Assembly (NCBI GenBank): GCA_021203325.1
Contig: JAJQBL010000025.1
Location: 1 to 37,577 of the forward strand
Direction of reading: 5' to 3'
Origin: Clostridiales bacterium
GTDB lineage: Bacteria > Bacillota > Clostridia > Oscillospirales > Oscillospiraceae
Length of the DNA stretch: 37,577 bases
A program made the translations under genes and the position numbers. A model generated the notes under the pieces. The model was not told the DNA's origin, did not search any database, and worked only from the letters and a program-made list of their open reading frames with translations. Every line of letters starts with the position of its first letter. The first letter of the stretch is position 1. Positions 15,457-22,312 of this stretch are shown here, piece by piece.

Positions 15457-17064
15457 TCAATGAATGTGCAGAATCCTGCTGATTTTATCCCCCTTGGGCA
15501 TTAGGCTCATATCATCCTTCGTCAGCGTCCCCAGCAGGAGCAGCAGGGCGAAGTACACCACCACCGCCACCACAAGGGCGGCCAACAGGCTGACGGTGTT
15601 GCCCGCCACCCGGCTGACCATACCGTAGACCGCCCAGGCCGCCGCCCCCATGACGATGGCGGAGATCAGCGGCTTTGCCAGCAGGCTGGTATAGGAGGGG
15701 CAGCCCCGGACGATGCGCCGGACGATGCAGAGGTCCAGCACGGCCACAATGCCGTAGCAGATGCAGGTGCCCACCGGGGAGCCGTAGATGTTGATGTCGG
15801 CATTGCCCACCATCACATAGTCAAAAATCACCATCATCACGCCGCCGATCAGCATGGTGCCGATGGGCAGGCTCAGGATGCCGTAGCTCTGCATGACGCT
15901 GTTGCAGACCAGGGTGATGCAGACGAAGATGGAGGCCACCCCCAGGATGGAGAGAATGGTGCCCGCAACCTCCAGGTCATAGCTGGGGAACAGCAGCTGA
16001 ACAATGGGTTTGCCCAGCACCAGCATACCGATGCCGCAGGGGAAGGCCAGGATACCCCCCATTTTCAGGGAGGAGCCCACCAGCTTGGCCGCCCCCTTCC
16101 GGTCCTTCCGGGTGAAGCAGATGGTCACCGCCGGAATCACCGACGCGGTGATGGCCACCATCAGGGAGGAGGGAATCTGGTACACCGTCTGAACGATGTT
16201 GTAGTTGCCCATCAGAGAGGCGGCGGCGTCCTCCGTCAGCATCAGCCCGGCGTTTTGCAGCCGCCCCATGACAACGGAGTTATCCACCGCCGTGATGATG
16301 GAGGTGGCGGAGGAGGTCAGGGTGATGGGCACCGCCAGCCGCAGGCAGCTTTTCAGGATGCTCTGATTGCTGCCGACGGTGGGGTCAGTGCCCTTCGGCT
16401 CCTGCCGCCGATAATGGGTAAACTCCACTGCCATGTACACAAGGGCCACCAGCTCCGAAACGGTGACGCCCACAATGGCGCCCGCCGCCCCCACATAGTC
16501 CTCCATGCCCAGCACCTGCATCAGGTACCAGGCCAGGGTCAGCCCCACCACCAGCTTGAACAGGGCCTCCAGAATCTGGCTCACCGAGGAGGGGGTCATG
16601 TTCTGGTGCCCCTGGGCGTAGCCCCGGAAGCAGGCCAGGCCGCACACCAGGGCCACCGAGGGGGCCAGGGCCCGCATGCTCAGGGCGGACCTGCTGTTGT
16701 TCATCAGCCCGGCAAAGATATCCGCCGCGAAGAACATGACCAGGGAGCAGACAATGCCGATGGCCATGAAGAACACAAAGCTGACACGGAAGATCTTGTG
16801 GGCCTGCTTCTGCCGCCCCAGGGCGGTGGCCTGAGAGATCATCTTGGACATGGCCACCGGAATGCCCGCGGTGGAAATCATCAGCAGAATGTTGAAGATG
16901 TTAAAGGCCGCCGTAAAGTCCGCATAGCCGCTGGACCCCAGAATGTTGCCCAGTGGGATCTTGTAAAACATACTGATGACCTTGACGAGCATAATGCCCG
17001 CCGCCAGGATGGCCGCGCCTCCGAAGAAGGATGTGGATTTTTGCTGCTGTTTCTGCTCCGACAT
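15457..17064 (-). CDS. Polysaccharide flippase, SpoVB/YabM/MurJ-like (MOP superfamily)
   Basis: This encodes 535 residues with about 14 membrane helices. The N-terminus (GGAAILAAGIMLVKVISMFYKIPLG) is typical of SpoVB-type lipid-linked oligosaccharide flippases, as are YADFTAAFNIFNILL, GIPVAMSKM and FRGYAQGHQNMTP. Family members move lipid II-like precursors for cell wall or spore cortex. The gene order with mazG matches yabM-yabN of Bacillus and spoVB-mazG of Clostridia, so a cell wall or sporulation role is likely. It ends 17 nt before mazG. Confidence 0.9.
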   Translation of the reverse strand: MSEQKQQQKSTSFFGGAAILAAGIMLVKVISMFYKIPLGNILGSSGYADFTAAFNIFNILLMISTAGIPVAMSKMISQATALGRQKQAHKIFRVSFVFFMAIGIVCSLVMFFAADIFAGLMNNSRSALSMRALAPSVALVCGLACFRGYAQGHQNMTPSSVSQILEALFKLVVGLTLAWYLMQVLGMEDYVGAAGAIVGVTVSELVALVYMAVEFTHYRRQEPKGTDPTVGSNQSILKSCLRLAVPITLTSSATSIITAVDNSVVMGRLQNAGLMLTEDAAASLMGNYNIVQTVYQIPSSLMVAITASVIPAVTICFTRKDRKGAAKLVGSSLKMGGILAFPCGIGMLVLGKPIVQLLFPSYDLEVAGTILSILGVASIFVCITLVCNSVMQSYGILSLPIGTMLIGGVMMVIFDYVMVGNADINIYGSPVGTCICYGIVAVLDLCIVRRIVRGCPSYTSLLAKPLISAIVMGAAAWAVYGMVSRVAGNTVSLLAALVVAVVVYFALLLLLGTLTKDDMSLMPKGDKISRILHIH

Positions 17065-17190
17065 ACGCTATGCTCCTTGCTGTTTCAATCGCCGCGCCAC
17101 AGACGCCTGCCCCGTTCCAGTTTATCCCGAACCGGGGCAAAAAAGACGGGCGGTTTCCTTCGGCGCATCCGAAAAAACGCCATTTACGCC

Positions 17191-17219
17191 ATTTTAACCC
17201 TTCCTGCCAAAAAAATCAA
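17191..17219 (-). promoter_or_regulatory. Sigma-A promoter for the flippase-mazG-hup operon
   Basis: Minus strand TTGATT (17219-17214), 17 nt, TAAAAT (17196-17191), leaving a leader of about 125 nt. Confidence 0.55.
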
Positions 17220-17230
17220 CGCCGTAAGGG

Positions 17231-17270
17231 AAAAAAGTGGTTTTTTCCTGTCCGTTCAAAACCACTTTTT
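17231..17270 (-). terminator. Terminator after the membrane protein gene at 17256-17768
   Basis: On the minus strand AAAAGTGGTTTT pairs with AAAACCACTTTTTT, ending in a T-run. The left arm lies over the end of the coding region (stop codon 17256-17258). Confidence 0.75.
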
Positions 17271-17768
17271 CAGCCGTTTGCGCAGCACCCGCCCCAGCCG
17301 GGGCAGCAGCAGCCTGTCCTCCACCCAGAACAGGGCGTTGCCGAAGGCCAGCATGGCCCCCAGCAGCCAGGGCTGGAGCAGCTCCTCCTCCAGCCCCAGG
17401 AAGGGAATCAGCACCGCATAGGTGGCCACGGCGGAGCCGTTGAACAGGGCCAGCTTCGCCAGCACCCCGGCCGGCCGGGGCAGCCGGTCCAGGTGGGGCT
17501 TCACCGCCGGGTACCAGCCGAAGACAGTCAGGTAGACCACGGACAGCTCCCGGTCCGTCACCAGCAGCAGGGCCAGCAGCCCGGTGGCCAGCCACATGGT
17601 CAGCGCCGTTTTCGTGCCGTAAGCCTCCTGCACCATGGCCACCAGCAGCGCCGCCAGCAGCGGGGCGGCATAGGTGCCCACGCCGGTGAAGCCCAGCGTC
17701 AGCATCAGCACCACCCCCAGGGCCGTCAGCATGGCGCAGCGGGACAGCACCCGGGTCTGCCGCCTCAC
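17256..17768 (-). CDS. Membrane protein of unknown function, coupled to mutY
   Basis: This encodes 170 residues with about five hydrophobic helices (ALGVVLMLTLGFTGVGTY, PLLAALLVAMVQ, LTMWLATGLLALLLV, then two later) and a basic C-terminal tail (LGRVLRKRLKKWF). It may be a small-transporter type protein, perhaps like ECF S-components, but I find no decisive motif. The GTG at 17768 overlaps the TGA of mutY (GTGA), which implies translational coupling; an in-frame ATG at 17819 inside mutY is less likely. The terminator above ends the transcript. Confidence 0.7.
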   Translation of the reverse strand: MRRQTRVLSRCAMLTALGVVLMLTLGFTGVGTYAAPLLAALLVAMVQEAYGTKTALTMWLATGLLALLLVTDRELSVVYLTVFGWYPAVKPHLDRLPRPAGVLAKLALFNGSAVATYAVLIPFLGLEEELLQPWLLGAMLAFGNALFWVEDRLLLPRLGRVLRKRLKKWF

Positions 17769-18844
17769 GGTTCCCACGCTTTCCGCGGTTCGGTCTGCCG
17801 GAGCTGTCCTTCCACGCACCGGCGGAAGCCGTCAAAGGCGTTGGGGATGGGATAGCGCTCCGCCAGGGCAGCTCTGTCCGCCCAGACCCAGCCCTCCGGC
17901 AGGGCGTCCCCTGTGGGGAACACCTGCACCGACTGCATATGCCACTCGATATGGGTGAAGATGTGTCTGGCTCCGGGGCCGTCCAGGGTGGCGGCGTCCG
18001 CCAGGCCCCATTCGTTCAGGGCGTCCTCCCGGCTGTCCGGCACATTGGGAAACTCCCACAGGCCCCGGAGAAGGCCGCTGTCCGGCCTGCGCCGGAGGAC
18101 CACTTTCCCCTCCCGAAAAATCAGGTACACCGTCCGTCCCTCCACCTTCCGCTGTTTTTTGGGGGACTTCACCGGCAGAACGGCGGTCTTCCCATCCCGG
18201 CAGGCGGCGCACAGCCCCTGCCACGGGCAGCGGCCGCACTCCGGCCCACCGTTGGGCAGGCAGACCAGCGCCCCCAGCTCCATCAGCGCCTGGTTGAAGG
18301 TCCCCGCCAGCGCCTGGGGCATCACCGCCGCCAGGGCGGAACGGATGCGGGCCTTTGTCTCCGGTTTGGTGATGTCCCCGGCGTCCCCGGTGAGGCGGGT
18401 GACCACCCGCAGCACGTTGCCGTCCACGGCGGGCACCGCCTCCCCAAAGGCGATGGAGGCGATGGCTCCGGCGATATACTCCCCCACGCCGGCCAGGGTC
18501 AGCAGCTCCCCGTAGTTGTCCGGGAACACGCCGCCCCGGTCCTGTACGATTTGCCGGGCCGCCTTTTGCAGATTCCGCGCCCGGTTGTAATACCCCAGGC
18601 CCTGCCACAGCTTCAGCAACTCGTCCTCCTCCACATTCGCCAGCGCCTCCACCGTGGGCAGCGCCTCCATGAAGCGGGCGAAGTAGCCCAGCACCGCCGC
18701 CACGCGGGTCTGCTGGAGCATGATTTCCGACACCCACACCTTGTAGGGGGTGGGGTCGCTCCGCCAGGGCAGCTCCCTGGCGTTGTCGTGAAACCAGTTT
18801 AAAAGGGGAAACACCGCCGGGCGCAGCCGTTCTTCCAAATCCAT
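17765..18844 (-). CDS. mutY: A/G-specific adenine glycosylase (MutY)
   Basis: MutY removes adenine mispaired with 8-oxoguanine. The protein has 359 residues. The N-terminal part has LPWR..PYKVWVSEIMLQQTRV (catalytic Glu), the helix-hairpin-helix LAGVGEYIAGAIAS, and PAVDGNVLRV (catalytic Asp). A [4Fe-4S] site is present as C-x7-C-x2-C-x5-C (CLPNGGPECGRC, then C). The C-terminal domain (YLIFREGKVVLRRRP, GLWEFPN, FTHIEWHM) is the Nudix-like part that reads 8-oxoG. AGGAGG precedes the ATG at 18844. It is intact, which matters for judging the broken genes nearby. Confidence 0.95.
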   Translation of the reverse strand: MDLEERLRPAVFPLLNWFHDNARELPWRSDPTPYKVWVSEIMLQQTRVAAVLGYFARFMEALPTVEALANVEEDELLKLWQGLGYYNRARNLQKAARQIVQDRGGVFPDNYGELLTLAGVGEYIAGAIASIAFGEAVPAVDGNVLRVVTRLTGDAGDITKPETKARIRSALAAVMPQALAGTFNQALMELGALVCLPNGGPECGRCPWQGLCAACRDGKTAVLPVKSPKKQRKVEGRTVYLIFREGKVVLRRRPDSGLLRGLWEFPNVPDSREDALNEWGLADAATLDGPGARHIFTHIEWHMQSVQVFPTGDALPEGWVWADRAALAERYPIPNAFDGFRRCVEGQLRQTEPRKAWEP

Positions 18845-18870
18845 TCCGCTTACCTCCTGCCTGTTCCCCT

Positions 18871-18899
18871 ATTATATCTGCCCAAGTGGAAAAATGCAA
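18871..18899 (-). promoter_or_regulatory. Sigma-A promoter for mutY
   Basis: Minus strand TTGCAT (18899-18894), 17 nt, TATAAT (18876-18871), 27 nt before the start codon. Confidence 0.75.
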
Positions 18900-18904
18900 T
18901 GCCG

Positions 18905-18934
18905 TTGACAAATCCGGGGGTTTCATGCTACAAT
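18905..18934 (+). promoter_or_regulatory. Sigma-A promoter for tRNA-Leu
   Basis: TTGACA (18905-18910), 18 nt, TACAAT (18929-18934), ending 38 nt before the tRNA. Its -35 is only 5 nt from the -35 of mutY on the other strand. Confidence 0.75.
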
Positions 18935-18972
18935 ACAGGTTGCGAAGGAGGGGCTTTCCCTCCGGCACAGCT

Positions 18973-19057
18973 GCGGGCGTGACGGAATTGGTAGACGTGC
19001 AAGATTTAGGTTCTTGTGTCGCAAGGCGTGTGGGTTCGAGTCCCTTCGCCCGCACCA
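18973..19057 (+). tRNA. tRNA-Leu (anticodon TAG)
   Basis: An 85-nt class II tRNA. The acceptor GCGGGCG (18973-18979) pairs with CGCCCGC (19047-19053), and ACCA is encoded to 19057. The anticodon stem is CAAGA/TCTTG around loop TTTAGGT, giving anticodon TAG, which reads CTA. A long variable arm and the GGTTCGAGTCC T-arm are present. Confidence 0.97.
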
Positions 19058-19114
19058 CAACCGGACGCCGACCCTGATACTGCTGGTATCGGGTCGGCGT
19101 CCGGTTGCTTTTTT
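19058..19114 (+). terminator. Strong terminator after tRNA-Leu
   Basis: It starts directly after CCA. CAACCGGACGCCGACCC pairs with GGGTCGGCGTCCGGTTG (about 17 bp plus an upper stem), followed by CTTTTTT. The tRNA is therefore a one-gene transcript. Confidence 0.95.
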
Positions 19115-19122
19115 CCTCCCGC

Positions 19123-19677
19123 TCAGCAAATCCTCCGGGCCAGCTTTAAAATCAGGGTCGTCTCCTCCCGCGTCCCAATGGGCTCCGGCGTATTCAGCCA
19201 TTCCTGAAGGAGCTGATAGGAGCCATAGGTCACAAAGGCAATGCGGGCGCGGCGCTCCGTCTCGCTGTCCACATCGGAGAGCTTTTCGCTCAGCAGCCGC
19301 TCGATGTGGGGCAGGGAGAACAGCCGCCGGGCAAAATCGGTGCCCGTCGTGTTCCGCATCAGCAGCAGCGTCAGCGCCCGATGCTCCATGGCATAGTCCA
19401 GGCACAGCTCCACCCGCCGCTGTACCCCCTCCCGGTCGTCGGGGGAGACGTTCCGGAGCCTTTCCTCCAGCTCGTTCAGAAAGTCCTCCGTCAGCTCCGC
19501 CAGCACATCGTACTGGCTGCCGAAATGGTGGTAGAAGGTGCTGCGGTTGATGCCCGCCAGGCGGCAAAGCTCCGAGACAGTGATCTGGTGAATCGCCTTC
19601 TCCTGCATCAGCTGGAGGAAGGCATCGTAAATCCTCTGTTTTGTTTCCAAAATGCGCTGTTCATACTGCTGTTTCAT
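19123..19677 (-). CDS. TetR-family transcriptional regulator
   Basis: This encodes 184 residues. The N-terminal DNA-binding domain is standard TetR: TKQRIYDAFLQLMQEKAIHQITVSELCRLAGINRSTFYHHF (about residues 12-52), with RSTFYHHF as the recognition element. The C-terminal ligand domain is variable and has no assignable ligand. It is divergent from the TSUP-kinase fusion gene; a 28-bp palindrome lies between them, the likely operator. The ATG at 19677 gives the standard length. It probably represses the transporter and perhaps itself. Confidence 0.9.
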   Translation of the reverse strand: MKQQYEQRILETKQRIYDAFLQLMQEKAIHQITVSELCRLAGINRSTFYHHFGSQYDVLAELTEDFLNELEERLRNVSPDDREGVQRRVELCLDYAMEHRALTLLLMRNTTGTDFARRLFSLPHIERLLSEKLSDVDSETERRARIAFVTYGSYQLLQEWLNTPEPIGTREETTLILKLARRIC

Positions 19678-19708
19678 ACTACCGTCCCCATAATCAACAG
19701 TTTTGCCT

Positions 19709-19747
19709 CATCTGTCGGTTGCAAAATCGACAGATGTTGCTTATAAT
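19709..19747 (+). promoter_or_regulatory. Palindromic operator over a sigma-A promoter (TetR site)
   Basis: CATCTGTCG (19709-19717) and CGACAGATG (19728-19736) form a perfect 9-bp inverted repeat with a 10-nt spacer. A promoter lies across its right half: TTGCAA (19719-19724), 17 nt, TATAAT (19742-19747). A dimeric TetR protein bound here would block it. Confidence 0.75.
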
Positions 19748-19798
19748 AATGTGATTATAATCGTAGCACATTTTATGGTGCAAGGCAAGGTGACTTTT

Positions 19799-21304
19799 AT
19801 GGAGTATGTTTGGTACATCATTGCGGCGCTGGGAGCCGGGGTCGGCACCGGACTGGCCGGATTGTCTGCGGCCACGGTGATGGTGCCCATTTTAATCGTG
19901 CTCTGCCCCTCCTTCGGCGGGGAGTACGGGGCCTATCAGGCCACGGCCATCGCCCTGGCCTCGGATATTCTCGGCTCCGCGGTGACGACCTCCGTTTACG
20001 CGAAAAACAAGCGCATCGACCTCCGCCACGGCTGGGTGATGATGGCCTGCATCATCTCCCTCAGCGCCGTGGGCAGCTATGCCGCCTACCTGGTGGGGAA
20101 CGTGGTGCTGGGGGGCTTCACCCTGATTCTGACCTTCGGCATCGGCATCCGCTTCCTGGTGAAGCCGGACACGTCCAAGTCCGGGGCGGACATCTCCAAC
20201 GTGCGGCTGGGGTGGAAGGAAATCCTCATCTCCCTGTTCTTCGGCCTGACCATCGGCTTCGGCACCGGTTTTGTGGGCACCGGCGGGGGGATGATGATGC
20301 TGGTGGTCTTTACGGCCTTCCTGGGGTACGACCTGAAAACCGCCGTGGGCACCAGCACCTTCATCATGACCTTTACCGCCCTGATCGGCTTTATCAGCCA
20401 CTCCCTGATTCACCCCGCCATCGTGCTGGAGCGGTGGAATGTGCTGATCATCTGCATCGTCACCGCCACGGCGGCGTCCCTGATCTCCGCCCAGTTCGCC
20501 AACCGGGTCAACAACAAGACCGTGGGCAGAGTCACCGGCGTAATCCTGACGATTCTGGGCGCGGCCATGATTTACCTGAACTATTTCCGTGACGTGACCT
20601 TCCCGCCCCTGGTCCAGGAGCTGGGGCACACCCTGGCGGCGCTGGTGATTTTCCTGGTGGCCGCCGTGTGCCTGGCCCTGCTGGGCTTCCGGTTCCTGCA
20701 CATCGGCGGGGAGGCCCGGCGCAAGGTGCTGCATACGATTGCCTTTCTCATCATTCTGGTCCTGCTGCTGGCCTCGGAGCACTGGTATGTGCCGGCCCTG
20801 CTGTCCGTCCTGTTCGTGGTCATTGTGTATCCGGTCTTGAAGGTCTGTGAAACGAAGGGGTTCTATGCCAGTCTGTTTCAGGAGCGCACCGCCGGAGAGG
20901 TGCGCTGCAGTCTGGTGCTGCTGTTCGGGACAGCCGCGGCGCTGATTGCCCTGTTCTGGGGTGCCCTGGGTTCGGAACTGACCGTGATTGCCGCTGTCCT
21001 GGCCTGGGGGCTGGGGGACGAAACCGCCGCCCTGGTGGGCAAGCGCTTTGGCCGCCACAAATTGGGCTGGCGCTGGGCCGACCATCAGAAGTCCTGTGAA
21101 GGCAGCGGCGCCATGCTCTGCGTCTCCTTCTTGGCGGTGCTGATCACGCTGACCGTTGGGGGCGTCTCTCTCCCCACCGCCCTTTTGACCGCGCTGGTCA
21201 GCGGGGCGGCGGCCACGGTGACGGAGGCGGTCACCAAGCGGGGGTATGACACCGTGACGGTGCCCTGTGTGGCGGCCATACTCATTTGGGTGATGGCGGT
21301 GTGA
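19799..21304 (+). CDS. TSUP (TauE/SafE) transporter fused to a polyprenol/phytol kinase-like domain
   Basis: This encodes 501 residues. Residues 1-262 are a TSUP transporter, a family that moves sulfite, sulfonates or other small organic anions: GAGVGTGLAGLSAATVMVP near the start and its second copy GFGTGFVGTGGGMMML near 153-168. Residues 300-501 look like the CTP-dependent dolichol/phytol kinase family: EARRKVLHTIAF (305-316), WGLGDETAALVGKRFGRHKL (403-422), KSCEG (431-435) and TEAVTKRGYDTVTVP (475-489). A normal TSUP protein is about 250 residues, so this is a true fusion in one uninterrupted frame. The ATG at 19799 lies 52 nt after the -10 box. Confidence 0.85.
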   Translation: MEYVWYIIAALGAGVGTGLAGLSAATVMVPILIVLCPSFGGEYGAYQATAIALASDILGSAVTTSVYAKNKRIDLRHGWVMMACIISLSAVGSYAAYLVGNVVLGGFTLILTFGIGIRFLVKPDTSKSGADISNVRLGWKEILISLFFGLTIGFGTGFVGTGGGMMMLVVFTAFLGYDLKTAVGTSTFIMTFTALIGFISHSLIHPAIVLERWNVLIICIVTATAASLISAQFANRVNNKTVGRVTGVILTILGAAMIYLNYFRDVTFPPLVQELGHTLAALVIFLVAAVCLALLGFRFLHIGGEARRKVLHTIAFLIILVLLLASEHWYVPALLSVLFVVIVYPVLKVCETKGFYASLFQERTAGEVRCSLVLLFGTAAALIALFWGALGSELTVIAAVLAWGLGDETAALVGKRFGRHKLGWRWADHQKSCEGSGAMLCVSFLAVLITLTVGGVSLPTALLTALVSGAAATVTEAVTKRGYDTVTVPCVAAILIWVMAV

Positions 21305-21327
21305 CAGGGGCATACAGGTAATTTTTC

Positions 21328-21356
21328 TTGCCATCTGCCCTTCCCTGTGCTAGGAT
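21328..21356 (+). promoter_or_regulatory. Sigma-A promoter for the MNT-HEPN gene
   Basis: TTGCCA (21328-21333), 17 nt, TAGGAT (21351-21356), 54 nt before the chosen start. Confidence 0.65.
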
Positions 21357-21409
21357 AAAAGCATAGTATGGAAAACAAACGTTCAACGGAAACAGGCAGG
21401 GAGGACAGC

Positions 21410-22081
21410 ATGGACAGCAGTTTGACAACCATCTACCGGCAAATCGCCTCCATCGGCCATCGTCTCGGCGCAGGGCAGGTGGTTCTGTACGGCTCCAGAG
21501 CCAGAGGGGATCAGCGGCCCCGCAGCGACATCGACCTGGCCGTGTTCGGTGCGGCCCCGGAAACCTATGCGCCCTTTCTGGATGCGCTGGAGGAACTGCC
21601 CACGCTGCTGGATTTTGACCTCCTCTATGTCACAGCGGATACAGATCCGGAGCTGGTGAACAATATCAAACGGGACGGGGTGATTCTGATGAACAAATTG
21701 CAGGAAAAGCATGGGAAGCTGGTGCAGGCCATCCGCAGGCTGGAGGAAGGCATTGCGGACTATGACCGGCTGGGGCTTGACTCCATTCGGGATGGAGTCA
21801 TCCAGCGGTTTGCATTCTGCACGGAGCTGGCCTGGAAAACCGCCCGGGAATACCTGCTGGACCAGAGCTATACCGACCTCAACAGCCCCAAAAGCGTCAT
21901 CCGGCAGGCCTATGCGGACGGATTGATTCAGGACGAAGGGGGCTGGCTGGCGCTGCTCACCGCCCGGAACCAGACCTCCCATATCTATGAGGAAGCCACA
22001 GCACAGGCCGTCTTTCTGGCGATGAAAACGACGTACCTCCCGCTGCTGCGGGCCCTTGCCGGGGCCACAAAGCCGGACTGA
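21410..22081 (+). CDS. MNT nucleotidyltransferase fused to HEPN domain (one-chain MNT-HEPN protein)
   Basis: This encodes 223 residues. The N-terminal half is a minimal nucleotidyltransferase: YGSRARG at 27-33, SDIDL with Asp40 and Asp42, and a third acidic residue in DFDLLY (68-73). From about residue 96 it is an HI0074-like HEPN helical domain (GVIQRFAFCTELAWKTAREYL, 129-149), ending with the Rx4H motif ARNQTSH (Arg186, His191). In two-gene MNT/HEPN systems the HEPN part is an RNase toxin and MNT an AMP-transferring antidote; here both are on one chain. The ATG at 21410 has GGGAGG five nt upstream; the ATG at 21368 has none. There is no mobile element beside it. Confidence 0.88.
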   Translation: MDSSLTTIYRQIASIGHRLGAGQVVLYGSRARGDQRPRSDIDLAVFGAAPETYAPFLDALEELPTLLDFDLLYVTADTDPELVNNIKRDGVILMNKLQEKHGKLVQAIRRLEEGIADYDRLGLDSIRDGVIQRFAFCTELAWKTAREYLLDQSYTDLNSPKSVIRQAYADGLIQDEGGWLALLTARNQTSHIYEEATAQAVFLAMKTTYLPLLRALAGATKPD

Positions 22082-22133
22082 GGCGCGTCCGGCCGCCTGA
22101 CGCCCTTGAACAGGGCGAAAAATCGTGAAGCGC

Positions 22134-22171
22134 CGGAGGGGCAGCACAGCTGCCCCTCCGCTTTTCGTTTT
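22134..22171 (+). terminator. Terminator after the MNT-HEPN gene
   Basis: CGGAGGGGCAG / CTGCCCCTCCG stem (22134-22144, 22150-22160), then CTTTTCGTTTT. A smaller hairpin CGCCCTTGAACAGGGCG lies at 22101-22117. Confidence 0.85.
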
Positions 22172-22186
22172 CCCGTGAAGTTTTAC

Positions 22187-22215
22187 TTGCCAATCTCCCC
22201 GTCCCGGACTATAAT
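22187..22215 (+). promoter_or_regulatory. Sigma-A promoter for murC
   Basis: TTGCCA (22187-22192), 17 nt, TATAAT (22210-22215), leaving a leader of about 90 nt. Confidence 0.75.
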
Positions 22216-22312
22216 AGAAGATTAGTGAAACAGTTCGTTTGATTCATACAATTCAGCGGTTCCTCAGAAAAGCCCGGCTTTTCCATGAGAATCAGCAGCA
22301 GGAGGGGTTACG

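Noticed and set aside
17256-17819. Longer version of the membrane protein starting at the ATG at 17819 inside mutY
   Set aside because: It would overlap mutY by 55 nt and add an unlikely N-terminus; the GTGA overlap at 17765-17768 is more natural.
19892-21334. 480-codon minus-strand frame opposite the TSUP fusion
   Set aside because: His/Gln/Arg-rich shadow. The plus-strand protein has two recognisable membrane families.
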